Position numbers and translations under genes: made by a program | Source: JAVBLD01 sp031553705 | GTDB taxonomy: Bacteria > Bacteroidota > Bacteroidia > Bacteroidales > Marinifilaceae | Assembly: GCA_031553705.1 (NCBI GenBank) | Contig: JAVBLD010000019.1 | Span: 16,998-80,997 of the forward strand | Length of the DNA: 64,000 bases | Direction: 5' to 3' | The notes under the pieces: generated by a model | Seen by the model: the letters and a program-made list of their open reading frames with translations, nothing else | Told to the model about the DNA's origin: nothing | Databases searched by the model: none | Shown here: positions 51,416-60,043 of the stretch, in pieces | Numbering within the stretch: position 1 is the first letter of the stretch | Layout of the letters: each line of letters begins with the position of its first letter

Positions 51416-52549
51416 TTACTCTTCCAGAATTTTCTGTACATAATTTACCCACTCGTTTTGCGGAATGTCGCTGTTGATATAGAAATCAGGCTGAATTCCG
51501 ATGTCATCGATGCTGTAGTCGGGAATCCGGTTGCTGCGGCTTATGGCATAGGCCAGGTAGTACTTATTGTCGGGTGAGGAGATATAGGTCATGTTGGAGA
51601 TATCGATGGCGCCGGCTGTTGTTTTGCCGAATAGCTTTACCTTTTTGCTTTGTTTGGCCTCCAGTAAAAACTGCTCATCGGTATTGGCATTATTTTCGCT
51701 GATGATGATTCCGATGTTTCGGGGATAGGGAAGAACCGAATCAATTTGCAAGATGTCTGATTTATTGTCGCCTAACGAAATGAATTTTCCGATATTGTTC
51801 CTTAGCTTTGCCGCAATGGCACCCATATAATCATTATTCGTCTGTTGTGCATACTTGTCAAATCCTTTTGCATTCAATTCGCTTCCTAACAACATAATAC
51901 CGTCTATCCGAATAGGATTGGTATAGAGATAGGGTATCAGTTTTTCGTATGACGCATCGCTGCCTCCCGTACTGTTCCGGATGTCGATGATCAGGTTCGG
52001 GATAGAGCGGATAATACTGTCGTTCGCGATCAGGATACTATCAATGATCGCTTTATTTTTATAGTCGAACGATGGTATATGTAAATAAAGGGTATTGTTG
52101 TTCAGCTTGCTTATATAAAATGTTTTAGTTGTATCCTTCCTGACCAGGGAATCCAGTTTATTTTCAGTTTCATGATTTAAATCACCTTTTAACCCGAATT
52201 CCCAGCATCCTTTCCTGAAGTACCTGAGCCATTTCTGTACAAGCGCAACATAAGCGCTGTCGGATTTTATATTCTGAGTCCGGGTTTTTAGATCTCCGGT
52301 GAACCGGTTATAGTCATCTTCTCCCTTTTGTTCAATAATATATTGATAACCGGCATCGTTCATGCGAAATGTTTCGATCACCCAGTCAAACGCTTTTGCA
52401 TAATCGTAGCCTTGTTCTTGTTTTTGTTCGGGCTGTTGTTCCTGCTTCCGTACCGTGTCTTGTTTCAGCTCTTGTTCCTGTTCAGGCTCCTGAGCGTAAC
52501 TTTTAGATATAATCAGGCATAGCAGGGTAAAAAATACATATTTTTTCAT
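51416..52549 (-). CDS. secreted S41-family peptidase-like protein with altered active site
   Basis: A 377-residue protein with signal peptide (MKKYVFFTLLCLIISKSYAQ) and a Gln/Glu-rich low-complexity stretch (about 21-47). The S41 tail-specific protease core is recognisable in LYLHIPSF, LIIDIRNSTGGSDAS (189-200) and LFGKTTAGA. The family's nucleophile is the serine three residues before a conserved Glu-x-Phe; here the stretch is N287-A-N289-T-D-E292-Q-F, so Asn occupies that place. If this alignment is right, the protein is not a standard serine peptidase and may bind peptides instead. Such proteins are common in Bacteroidota with variable active sites. It stands alone. Confidence 0.75.
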   Translation of the reverse strand: MKKYVFFTLLCLIISKSYAQEPEQEQELKQDTVRKQEQQPEQKQEQGYDYAKAFDWVIETFRMNDAGYQYIIEQKGEDDYNRFTGDLKTRTQNIKSDSAYVALVQKWLRYFRKGCWEFGLKGDLNHETENKLDSLVRKDTTKTFYISKLNNNTLYLHIPSFDYKNKAIIDSILIANDSIIRSIPNLIIDIRNSTGGSDASYEKLIPYLYTNPIRIDGIMLLGSELNAKGFDKYAQQTNNDYMGAIAAKLRNNIGKFISLGDNKSDILQIDSVLPYPRNIGIIISENNANTDEQFLLEAKQSKKVKLFGKTTAGAIDISNMTYISSPDNKYYLAYAISRSNRIPDYSIDDIGIQPDFYINSDIPQNEWVNYVQKILEE

Positions 52550-52965
52550 CTGTCAGTCTTTTATATAATTCCTATTAGACATTTTTACTGCCTGATCTTG
52601 GAATTTGTTTTATAAATGAAGATAAATTTTGAGGAACCTTCGACCAATTACTCTAATTTAAAGTATTCTTCATATATTTTAAAAATTCCGACATTTTATT
52701 TACACATGATTCAAAATAAATTGACATATTTACATCCGAATGTGAATGTGTGTAGCGAATATGATAAATCAATAATATATAAATTTTATAATGAAAGCAT
52801 CCGGATGTTTTAATTGTTTTGCATAAGGAAACTATGGCGTTATATGCTAGACAATGTTTAGATATAAGTTATTCTCAAACAATTCAATCATTACTGTTAT
52901 TTATAGATAGTGTATTGATGTGATTCTATTAAACCCCATCATTTGTTGCCCTTTGCGTTGCCCTT
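52550..52965. other. AT-rich intergenic region downstream of the tRNA genes
   Basis: About 415 bases. A 65-codon open frame at 52616-52813 (plus) has no signal, motif or start site of note and is not called. A 9-bp direct repeat GTTGCCCTT occurs at 52945-52953 and 52957-52965. No mobile-element gene was seen. Confidence 0.4.
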
Positions 52966-53007
52966 GAAAAGAAAATCCCTCAACTATCTATTGATAGTCA
53001 AGGGAAT
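52966..53007 (-). terminator. terminator of the tRNA operon
   Basis: Stem TCCCT..ACTATC / GATAGT..AGGGA (11 paired bases, one two-base internal mismatch), 4-base loop, followed on minus by TTTTCTTTTC. It lies just past the tRNA-Leu 3' end. Confidence 0.7.
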
Positions 53008-53021
53008 TCATTTTTGAGTAG

Positions 53022-53106
53022 TACTCGGAGCGGGAATTGAACCCGCACAGCCGCAATGGCCACAGGATTTTAAGTCCTGCGTGTCTACCGATTCCACCAT
53101 CCGAGC
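53022..53106 (-). tRNA. tRNA-Leu (anticodon UAA)
   Basis: An 85-base class II tRNA on the minus strand. Acceptor arm GCTCGGA pairs with TCCGAGT (one G-U), the anticodon arm is CAGGA-CTTAAAA-TCCTG giving UAA, a long variable arm follows, and the T loop GGTTCAATTCC is canonical. CCA is not encoded. Confidence 0.95.
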
Positions 53107-53121
53107 ATTCTTAAAAAGAAG

Positions 53122-53194
<73 letters not shown>

Positions 53195-53213
53195 GTTTTT
53201 CTTTAAGCGAGGA

Positions 53214-53244
53214 CAAATATAGAGTGTTTTTTAATTTATACCAA
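53214..53244 (-). promoter_or_regulatory. promoter of the tRNA-Gly/tRNA-Leu operon
   Basis: On the minus strand TTG (53242-53244), 20 bases, TATATTTG (53214-53221), about 20 bases before the first tRNA. Confidence 0.65.
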
Positions 53245-53367
53245 TTAAAAGGCAAAAAATATTTTACTTCTTTTTAACGGATGGTTTGATGAGTAGCCCT
53301 TTCCGGCCGTATCGTTTCTGTATAGCATCGGGATAGTCAGTTTTAAGGTCTAAAAATAACCAATCTC

Positions 53368-53398
53368 TTTGTCCGGTAGTTGATATTTAGTATATTTG
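53368..53398 (+). promoter_or_regulatory. promoter of the ftsX-uppP operon
   Basis: TTTG (53368-53371), 19 bases, TATATTTG (53391-53398): an exact match to both Bacteroidota boxes. The ftsX ATG at 53513 is about 105 bases downstream of the inferred start. Confidence 0.65.
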
Positions 53399-53512
53399 TC
53401 CGGTTTTAAGCTTCGGGAAGTTGAGGAATATTTGACGGGAAGTTACATTTAAAGATATTGATGGAACGGCTCATGTATGTACTGGATACACGGCCTTAAT
53501 TCGAAAAACTAT

Positions 53513-54379
53513 ATGGCTCGCAAAAGAAGTGGGAGAGTAACCGGTTCGTACCTTGTGTCGACGCTCAGTATATCGCTGGTATTGGTCGTTGTGGGGATTC
53601 TTGTGTTTATGCTTCTGAATGCAAGAGCAATATCGGATCATGTAAAACGGAATATCGGTTTTTCGATTATTGTAAAAGACAATGTAGGGGAGGCCGAGAT
53701 TAGAAAAATGCAGAAGATTATTGACACAAAGCCTTTTGTATCATCTTCTGTTTTTGTCAGTAAGGCGGATGCCGCCAAAGCGTTCAAAGAGGAGTTGGGC
53801 GAGGATTTCGAGCGGATTTTAGGCTACAACCCGTTGTTGCCGTCAGTGGAAATAAAGCTGAATCCGGCCTATGCCAATAATGATTCGCTAATGATGATTG
53901 AAAAAAGTTTGCTGGGCAATGAAGCAATTCAGGAAATTTCCTATCAGAAGTCGTTGGTACACATTATAAACGAGAATATACAAAAGATCAGCCTGATCCT
54001 GTTGATCGCCGGTGCTGCATTGGTATTGATCTCGTTTACGCTGATCCGGAATACCATCCATTTGTCGGTTTATTCCCAGCGTTTTTTGATTAAAACAATG
54101 CAATTGGTGGGGGCCAAGCCGTTTTTTATATGTAAGCCGTTTATACAGAATAGCGTATGGTTCGGTTTCTTTGGGAGTATGTTTGCAAATATGATCTTAT
54201 TGGGAGCAATCTATTTTCTGCAACAGGAAGCGGGAGGTGTTATTAACCTGATGAATCGGGAGATACTTATTTATATGGTTATGTTTGTCATGCTTTCGGG
54301 GATTGTCCTGTCGTTCCTTTCGGCATGGATGTCAGTGAGACTGTATTTGAACAAGGATCTGAATGATTTGTATCGTTAA
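53513..54379 (+). CDS. ftsX: cell-division permease FtsX
   Basis: A 288-residue protein from the ATG at 53513 (MARKRSGRVTGSYLVSTLSISLVLVVVGI); an ATG at 53477 would add 12 residues before the usual family start. It has four transmembrane helices (about 18-40, 163-187, 212-238, 258-280), with an extracellular domain between the first two containing FVSKADAAKAFKEELGEDF. FtsX with FtsE transmits a divisome signal to peptidoglycan hydrolases. As is common in this phylum, ftsE is not adjacent. The DUF3098-uppP-truB-queA string follows, an arrangement typical of Bacteroidales. Confidence 0.93.
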   Translation: MARKRSGRVTGSYLVSTLSISLVLVVVGILVFMLLNARAISDHVKRNIGFSIIVKDNVGEAEIRKMQKIIDTKPFVSSSVFVSKADAAKAFKEELGEDFERILGYNPLLPSVEIKLNPAYANNDSLMMIEKSLLGNEAIQEISYQKSLVHIINENIQKISLILLIAGAALVLISFTLIRNTIHLSVYSQRFLIKTMQLVGAKPFFICKPFIQNSVWFGFFGSMFANMILLGAIYFLQQEAGGVINLMNREILIYMVMFVMLSGIVLSFLSAWMSVRLYLNKDLNDLYR

Positions 54380-54396
54380 TTATAATTTATAGAAAT

Positions 54397-54687
54397 ATGG
54401 CCAAGAGTAATTTAAAAACCACCACGTCGGATAACCAGGCAAGGTTTCCTATACCGACAGGGAGTTATAAGATGATTTTGATAGGTTTCGGAATTGTCAT
54501 CCTGGGATTTATCCTGATGATGGGAGGCGGAAGTGATGATCCGGATCAGTTTAGTTATGCTATTTTTAGTTTCAGGAGGATCACGTTGGCGCCGGTCATT
54601 GTGTTGTTGGGATTCGCTTTTATATTTTGGGCGATCATGCGGAAGGATAATAATAAGAATAATAAAGAAGAGTATCGGCAGTCATGA
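54397..54687 (+). CDS. DUF3098 two-helix membrane protein
   Basis: A 96-residue protein with two transmembrane helices (about 26-43 and 62-83) joined by the DUF3098 loop MGGGSDDPDQFSYAIFSFRRITLAP. Both termini should be cytoplasmic, the C-terminus rich in Asn/Lys. Function is unknown; the family is limited to Bacteroidota and regularly sits between ftsX and uppP, so a link to division or cell-wall synthesis is inferred. Its stop overlaps the uppP start (ATGA at 54684-54687), so the two are translationally coupled. Confidence 0.88.
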   Translation: MAKSNLKTTTSDNQARFPIPTGSYKMILIGFGIVILGFILMMGGGSDDPDQFSYAIFSFRRITLAPVIVLLGFAFIFWAIMRKDNNKNNKEEYRQS

Positions 54688-55478
54688 CGTGGTTTGATGC
54701 ATTGGTGCTTGGTATTATCCAAGGATTTACAGAGTTTTTGCCGGTAAGTAGTTCAGGGCATCTGCAAATTTTTAATGCCATATTCGGGAACGATGGAGGT
54801 GAAAACCTGACTTTTGCTATTGCAGTGCATGCAGCTACGGTATGTAGTACAGTGGTTGTGTTAAGAAAAGAGATTTTGCAGCTATTGCAGGGGCTTTTTC
54901 GTTTTCAATGGAATGAAGAGACAAAATATATTACGAAGATCGCAATTTCAATGATTCCGGTGGGAATCGTGGGAATTTGCCTTAAAGATTATGTGGAGGC
55001 TTTGTTCGGGGCAGGTTTGGGTATTGTCGGGTGGTCGCTGTTATTGACAGCCTGCCTGCTCACTTTTGCTTATTATGCAAAACCGAGGTCCAAAGAAAAT
55101 ATTTCGTTCAAGGATGCGTTTATTATCGGGCTTTCGCAGGCATGCGCCGTAGTACCCGGCCTTTCCCGTTCCGGAACGACGATTGCTACCGGGATATTGT
55201 TGGGAAATAATAAGGGAAATGTTGCTAAATTCTCGTTCCTGATGGTGTTGGTACCGATCCTTGGAGAGGCGTTCCTGGATCTTATGAAGGGTGAATTTTC
55301 CGTGTTGGAGTGCGGTATATCGGCATTATCGCTGTCGATAGGTTTTATTGCGGCTTTTATATCGGGCTTTATTGCTTGTAGTTGGATGATCAATTTAGTG
55401 AAACGAGGAAAACTGATCTGGTTTGCAATATATTGCCTTATTGTTGGGGCGACTATTTTGATTTTTCAGGTGATTTAG
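54684..55478 (+). CDS. uppP: undecaprenyl-diphosphatase UppP (BacA)
   Basis: A 264-residue integral membrane phosphatase that recycles undecaprenyl diphosphate for peptidoglycan and other glycan synthesis and gives bacitracin tolerance. The active-site segments are GIIQGFTEFLPVSSSGHLQI (near 10-29, with catalytic Glu and the SSSGH motif) and VVPGLSRSGTTIATG (about 155-169, with the arginine). Eight or so hydrophobic helices fill the rest. It overlaps the DUF3098 stop codon by four bases. All key residues are intact. Confidence 0.97.
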   Translation: MTWFDALVLGIIQGFTEFLPVSSSGHLQIFNAIFGNDGGENLTFAIAVHAATVCSTVVVLRKEILQLLQGLFRFQWNEETKYITKIAISMIPVGIVGICLKDYVEALFGAGLGIVGWSLLLTACLLTFAYYAKPRSKENISFKDAFIIGLSQACAVVPGLSRSGTTIATGILLGNNKGNVAKFSFLMVLVPILGEAFLDLMKGEFSVLECGISALSLSIGFIAAFISGFIACSWMINLVKRGKLIWFAIYCLIVGATILIFQVI

Positions 55479-55560
55479 CGTAGGAGGGGCAAGAAACAAG
55501 TGGCAGATAGCAAGAAACACAATTATTTATTAATTGAATCCCTGGATTTTGAGAGGTGAT

Positions 55561-56259
55561 ATGATTATATTTAAAGAAGAAGGCAATTTTCAGGAGGGGG
55601 CATTGATACTGGTGGATAAGCCTTTAAAATGGACCTCTTTCGATGTAGTCAATAAAATAAGATGGTGTTTACACCAGAAATACGGAAAGATTAAAGTGGG
55701 GCATGCCGGAACGCTGGATCCTTTGGCGACAGGGCTTATGCTTGTATGCGTAGGTAAATGGACAAAGCAGATCGAAGCTTATATGGCGCAGGAGAAGCAA
55801 TATATTGCGGATATCCGGTTCGGATGGACGACTCCTTCTTTTGATCTGGAGACCGTACCTGACCGGGAGTATTCGTATCAGCATATTACAAGGGAGATGT
55901 TGGATGATGTATTATTACGGTTTACCGGAGAGATAAAACAATATCCGCCGGTATTTTCCGCTGTCCGGGTTGACGGAAAAAGGGCTTATCAAAAAGCCAG
56001 GCAAGGAGTAGAAGTAAAAATGCCGTTAAAGGAAGTATTTATCAAACGGTTGGAAGTGCTTGATTTTAATTTGCCTGATTTAAGGTTAAAAATTGATTGT
56101 GGAAAAGGCACCTATGTCCGTTCATTGGCAAATGATATCGGAGCCGCTTGCCAAAGCGGAGCGTTTCTTGCCGGATTATGCCGTACCGGAATTGGAACCT
56201 ATCGTATAGAAAATGCGAATAAAATGGATGAAGTAGTAGGATTTTTACAAACAATGTGA
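55561..56259 (+). CDS. truB: tRNA pseudouridine(55) synthase TruB
   Basis: A 232-residue enzyme that converts U55 to pseudouridine in the tRNA T loop. The ATG at 55561 (MIIFKEEGNFQEGALILVDKPLKWTSF) is preferred to a TTG at 55534. The catalytic aspartate is in KVGHAGTLDPLATGLM; other hallmarks are KPLKWTSFDVV, PPVFSAVRVDGKRAYQKAR (the SA-x-K-x-G-x-R-x-Y-x-x-AR region) and DCGKGTYVRSLANDIG. The protein ends with a short tail and lacks the large PUA domain of E. coli TruB, as usual in this phylum. It lies 82 bases after uppP. Confidence 0.95.
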   Translation: MIIFKEEGNFQEGALILVDKPLKWTSFDVVNKIRWCLHQKYGKIKVGHAGTLDPLATGLMLVCVGKWTKQIEAYMAQEKQYIADIRFGWTTPSFDLETVPDREYSYQHITREMLDDVLLRFTGEIKQYPPVFSAVRVDGKRAYQKARQGVEVKMPLKEVFIKRLEVLDFNLPDLRLKIDCGKGTYVRSLANDIGAACQSGAFLAGLCRTGIGTYRIENANKMDEVVGFLQTM

Positions 56260-56451
56260 TAAATTGCGCGATTCGGAATATATGGGTTCATAGCTCTAAA
56301 AGTGGAAGTTTGTATTGCAAGCGGGAAAAACGAAAGTAAACGATGAGGGATTACGGAGATTTTCCCGGATACAAATTAATGTTTATCATAGTATTAACAA
56401 GTGCTTGTTTACTATAGTCTAATAGTTACTTTAAATTATTTAAATATACCA

Positions 56452-57501
56452 ATGAAATTATCGAAATTTAAGTTTAAGCTGCCTGTCGAGTTAATAGCCC
56501 AACATCCTTCCTCTAATCGTGACGAATGCCGGTTGATGGTGTTGAACAGAAAAACAGGAGCCATCGAACATAAAATCTTTAAGGATATTATTGATTACTT
56601 TGAAGAGAAGGATGTTTTTGTATTTAATGATACACGGGTCTTTCCGGCACGATTATATGGAAATAAGGAGAAAACGGGCGCGGAGATTGAAGTGTTCTTA
56701 TTAAGGGAACTAAACAGTGAACTGCGGATCTGGGATGTATTGGTGGATCCGGCCCGGAAAATCAGGATAGGTAATAAACTCTATTTTGGGGAAGATGATA
56801 GCCTGGTTGCCGAAGTAATTGATAATACCACATCAAGAGGGAGAACATTGCGTTTTCTTTTTGACGGTAGTTATGATGAGTTTAAAAAATTATTGTATGG
56901 ATTGGGCGAAACACCGCTTCCCCGTACGATCAGCAGAAAAGTGGAGGCTGACGATGAGGAGCGCTACCAGACCATATTTGCGAGAAACGAAGGCGCTGTG
57001 GCTGCCCCTACCGCCGGATTGCATTTTAGCCGGGAGTTAATGAAAAGACTTGAAATCAAGGGAGTTAATTTTGGTTATCTGACTCTGCATGTGGGATTGG
57101 GTAATTTCAGGGAAGTGGATGTAGAGGATTTGACTAAGCATAAGATGGATTCGGAACAGATTTTTGTCGATTCGGAGATTGTCCGGCTAGTCAATGAGGC
57201 GAAAGATGAGAAACATAAGGTTTGTGCTGTCGGTACAACGGTTGTCCGGGCTCTGGAGAGCTGTGTAACGACAAAAGGTCGGTTAACGGAATTTGAAGGA
57301 TGGACGAATAAATTTATCTTCCCGCCTTATGACTTTAGCGTTCCGGACGCTTTTGTTTCTAACTTTCATCTGCCTTACTCCACTTTATTGATGATGGTAG
57401 CGGCATTCGGAGGGTATGATCATGTGATGAAAGCTTATGATATGGCCGTAAAAGAGAAATATCAGTTCGGTACCTATGGAGATGCAATGCTGATCATATA
57501 A
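56452..57501 (+). CDS. queA: S-adenosylmethionine:tRNA ribosyltransferase-isomerase QueA
   Basis: A 349-residue enzyme that adds the epoxycyclopentane unit in queuosine synthesis at tRNA position 34. The start at 56452 (MKLSKFKFKLPVELIAQHPSSNRDECRLMVLNR) is preferred to a GTG at 56401. Family markers are FNDTRVFPARLYG, GLGETPLPRTI, RYQTIFARNEGAVAAPTAGLHFS, LHVGLGNFREVD, and the C-terminal SNFHLPYSTLLMMVAAFGG. Length is standard. It is 192 bases after truB, in a leader containing the small dyad AACAAG-tg-CTTGTT (56397-56410) of unknown meaning. A strong two-way terminator follows. Confidence 0.97.
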   Translation: MKLSKFKFKLPVELIAQHPSSNRDECRLMVLNRKTGAIEHKIFKDIIDYFEEKDVFVFNDTRVFPARLYGNKEKTGAEIEVFLLRELNSELRIWDVLVDPARKIRIGNKLYFGEDDSLVAEVIDNTTSRGRTLRFLFDGSYDEFKKLLYGLGETPLPRTISRKVEADDEERYQTIFARNEGAVAAPTAGLHFSRELMKRLEIKGVNFGYLTLHVGLGNFREVDVEDLTKHKMDSEQIFVDSEIVRLVNEAKDEKHKVCAVGTTVVRALESCVTTKGRLTEFEGWTNKFIFPPYDFSVPDAFVSNFHLPYSTLLMMVAAFGGYDHVMKAYDMAVKEKYQFGTYGDAMLII

Positions 57502-57517
57502 ACACTGATTATACCAT

Positions 57518-57563
57518 AAAAAAAAGAGGTTATCCGTTGAGTAGGGATAACCTCTTGTTTTTA
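57518..57563. terminator. bidirectional terminator between queA and the transporter gene
   Basis: Perfect 11-bp stem AGAGGTTATCC / GGATAACCTCT, 9-base loop, with TTGTTTTT on plus and TTTTTTTT on minus. Confidence 0.85.
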
Positions 57564-57580
57564 TGGTATATGACGGATTG

Positions 57581-58975
57581 TTAATTGTCAAGATTCACCT
57601 TGGTATCCAAGCGTTTGACGATGTAGCCGTATACAATCAGGGCGATCGCGGATATCAGGGCGATCGCGGCAAAATAGTACCAGATATAGTGAGCGTTACT
57701 ACATGCTGCGTGCCATTCGGCCGGATCGGCGAATTTGTTTGGGTCCGGACAGTATTTATCCAACAGGTAGCCTGATAGTCCGAATCCCAGTATGGACGAT
57801 AAGAACGCATCCAGATGACTGAATCCCAGGTATAAACCTTCTTCTCCTTTCGGGGCCTGTAATGAGAAATATTCCAGGTAGCGGGGAGAGATAAACGCTT
57901 CCGCTAAACCTTGAAATACGATACCGATGACCATCATAAAAGCCACCGGATGCATAGTGAGAATCGTACCGCCGCCGTTTAACAGATTGCCTGAAGCCAT
58001 ACACAAGGCAGAAACAGGCATGATAAACATACCGATAGTCATAGAGACGAGTGCTGTTTTTTTACGCATCATCTGAGTGATGAAGCTTACGGTCAGCACC
58101 ACCACCAGCGGGTTTACATTGGCATACCACGATGGGGTAGAACCTTCGCCTGCCAGGCGGAGTACATATTTAGGCATAGTGGCGTATAATTGTTGCTGTA
58201 CCATCCAGAATCCGGTGATGATAAGAATCAGTGCTATCAGGCGTCCGTTGCCGCATACTTTAATCAGTGAACGCCATATTGCTCTGATCGATTTTCCTTC
58301 ACCGGAATGCTGGTTGCTCTTATAGAAGAAGTAGATGGCGATCAGCGCCAGTAGTGTCATTGTGGCCGAAAAGCAATTCAATACAATCAATCCTTCATCA
58401 CCCATTGATTTTCGCAAAGGTTCTACAATGGTTTTACCGGAAAAGGCGCCTATATTGACCATCCCGTAGAAAATGGCAAATCCTTTGGCCCTTGTCGCTT
58501 CAGTAGTTTCTTTGGCTACTGTTCCCGAAATGACGCTTTTGATAAAAGCTCCTCCGATAACAATCAGCGCCATAATCGGAATAATAACATATCGTATGCT
58601 GCTCTCTGCAAGTCCGTGGAAAACTACCGTCGTCTCATAGTCAACCAGGCCTGCACCTTCCAGGTAAGTCGGAAAAAGAGTCAGCCCTCCGTAGCCTAAT
58701 GTCAATAGCGTAAATGCGAGAAGCATTGAGTTCCGGAATCCGATCTTGTCGGCGAGGGCGCCTGCAAACGTGGGAAGCAAATAAAGACAGGCGGAAAATG
58801 TACCTGCAATAGCGGCGGCTTGTATGTCATTGAATCCTAAGATACGGCTCAGATAAAGGGTGATGACAACAAAAACGCCATAGTAGGCAGCCCGTTCGAA
58901 GAGCTCTACTGTATTGGCTATCCAAAAAGCTTTACTGAATTTAATTTTTTCCTTTTTTGCATCCATTGTACTCAT
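57581..58975 (-). CDS. MFS/POT-like peptide transporter
   Basis: A 464-residue inner-membrane protein with about 12 helices. The N-terminal ELFERAAYYGVFVVITLYL is close to the proton-coupled oligopeptide (POT/PTR2) motif E-x-x-E-R-F-x-Y-Y-G, and the region FWMVQQQLYATMPKYVL matches the conserved seventh helix of POTs. It could carry di/tripeptides or another small solute; the family assignment is firm, the substrate is not. A second start at 58966 (MDAKKEK) is possible. It is divergent from the M48 gene, with back-to-back -7 elements. Confidence 0.85.
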   Translation of the reverse strand: MSTMDAKKEKIKFSKAFWIANTVELFERAAYYGVFVVITLYLSRILGFNDIQAAAIAGTFSACLYLLPTFAGALADKIGFRNSMLLAFTLLTLGYGGLTLFPTYLEGAGLVDYETTVVFHGLAESSIRYVIIPIMALIVIGGAFIKSVISGTVAKETTEATRAKGFAIFYGMVNIGAFSGKTIVEPLRKSMGDEGLIVLNCFSATMTLLALIAIYFFYKSNQHSGEGKSIRAIWRSLIKVCGNGRLIALILIITGFWMVQQQLYATMPKYVLRLAGEGSTPSWYANVNPLVVVLTVSFITQMMRKKTALVSMTIGMFIMPVSALCMASGNLLNGGGTILTMHPVAFMMVIGIVFQGLAEAFISPRYLEYFSLQAPKGEEGLYLGFSHLDAFLSSILGFGLSGYLLDKYCPDPNKFADPAEWHAACSNAHYIWYYFAAIALISAIALIVYGYIVKRLDTKVNLDN

Positions 58976-59033
58976 ATTAATTTTTACTTTTGTGTGGATT
59001 TTTCGTTTAAATAAGTGAGCGCCATATACCGGA

Positions 59034-59041
59034 CAAAAATA
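59034..59041 (-). promoter_or_regulatory. -7 element of the POT-like transporter gene
   Basis: Minus-strand TATTTTTG fits TAnnTTTG, 58 bases before the ATG; no clear -33. Confidence 0.4.
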
Positions 59042-59044
59042 ACA

Positions 59045-59052
59045 TAATTTTG
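59045..59052 (+). promoter_or_regulatory. -7 element of the M48 peptidase gene
   Basis: TAATTTTG fits TAnnTTTG, 80 bases before the ATG at 59133. It is only 3 bases from the opposing element, so the two promoters overlap. Confidence 0.4.
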
Positions 59053-59132
59053 GACTTCGGACTTGGTCTCATCTAAAATAGAGATAAACGGTACCGATTT
59101 TTAAAATGATTATTAATAAAAATAAGATGTTT

Positions 59133-59930
59133 ATGAAAAAAATAAGAATGTTTTTTGTGGCTTTGGCAGCCGTTATGTTTGTACAGTGCGCTACTGTGCC
59201 GATCACAGGCCGGAAACAGATATTATTTATGCCGGAAAGCGAGATGGTACAGATGAGCCTGACCTCTTATAGTGAGTTTCTGAAAGAAAATAAGTTATCT
59301 ACAAATGCACAAAATACCAAGCGGATAAAAGATGTCGGCGCCCGTATTTCGAAAGCGGTTGAGGCTTATTTAAAAGAGCAGGGAATGGAGTCGCTGATTG
59401 CCGATTTTAGCTGGGAATTTAATCTGGTGGTTAGCCAAGAGTTGAACGCATGGTGCATGCCCGGAGGGAAAGTGGTGTTTTATGAAGGAATATTGCCGGT
59501 GTGTAAAAATGATGATGGGATAGCAGTGGTAATGGGACACGAAGTTGCCCATGCCATAGCACGCCACTCTAACGAGCGGATGAGTCAGCAGATGTTGATC
59601 GAGGCCGGGACCAGTGCAGCGGCAACTGCTTTGAAAAATAAACCGGAAGCCATGCAGTCGATATTTAATACGGCTATCGGTCTCGGAGCGAATTACGGTG
59701 TTGTGTTGCCGTTTTCCCGGAAACAGGAGTATGAGGCCGACCGTTTAGGTCTTATTTTTATGGCCATTGCCGGATACAATCCCCAGGAAGCGGTAGATTT
59801 CTGGACGAGGATGTCGGTAGCTTCCGGAGGACAGCAGCAGCCGGAGTTTATGTCGACCCACCCATCCGATGATAACCGGATCGCCAATATTAAGGCGTTG
59901 ATACCTGAAGCAATGAAATATAAAAAATAG
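59133..59930 (+). CDS. M48-family zinc metalloprotease lipoprotein
   Basis: A 265-residue lipoprotein starting at the ATG at 59133 (MKKIRMFFVALAAVMFVQCATVPITGRKQ, cysteine 19); an upstream ATG at 59106 would mask the signal. The zinc site is H136-E137-V-A-H140 in VVMGHEVAHAIARHSNERMS, with the third ligand E201 in KQEYEADRLGL. The N-terminal AWCMPGGKVVFYEGIL and C-terminal MSTHPSDDNRIANIKAL segments are family markers, as in LoiP/YcaL/BepA. It is likely a periplasmic quality-control protease for outer-membrane proteins. It is divergent from the transporter. Confidence 0.92.
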   Translation: MKKIRMFFVALAAVMFVQCATVPITGRKQILFMPESEMVQMSLTSYSEFLKENKLSTNAQNTKRIKDVGARISKAVEAYLKEQGMESLIADFSWEFNLVVSQELNAWCMPGGKVVFYEGILPVCKNDDGIAVVMGHEVAHAIARHSNERMSQQMLIEAGTSAAATALKNKPEAMQSIFNTAIGLGANYGVVLPFSRKQEYEADRLGLIFMAIAGYNPQEAVDFWTRMSVASGGQQQPEFMSTHPSDDNRIANIKALIPEAMKYKK

Positions 59931-60043
59931 ATAAAGGATATCGGATTTCAAATGGTGGCGTAAATTGCTGGCCTTGGGTTGACTCAGGGGCAGTAATTAG
60001 CTTTTATGCGATCTGGAATTGTTATTCAAAAAATCAAAATAAT

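Larger units (their letters stand above)
53195..53512. other. intergenic region between tRNA-Gly and ftsX
   Basis: Holds two well-formed divergent promoters: the tRNA promoter (53214-53244, minus) and the ftsX promoter (53368-53398, plus). No other structure or gene is seen. Confidence 0.5.

Noticed and set aside
52616..52813. 65-codon open frame downstream of the S41 gene
   Set aside because: AT-rich, no signal peptide, helix or motif, and no promoter or ribosome site in front; likely chance.
52945..52965. GTTGCCCTT direct repeats as a CRISPR-like or integrase remnant
   Set aside because: Only two 9-base copies, no spacers and no recombinase sequence nearby; mentioned only as a weak integration hint.
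56260..56451. queA leader as a preQ1 riboswitch
   Set aside because: The gap before queA holds only a short AACAAG/CTTGTT dyad; I could not find the compact hairpin plus A-rich tail of a preQ1 aptamer.
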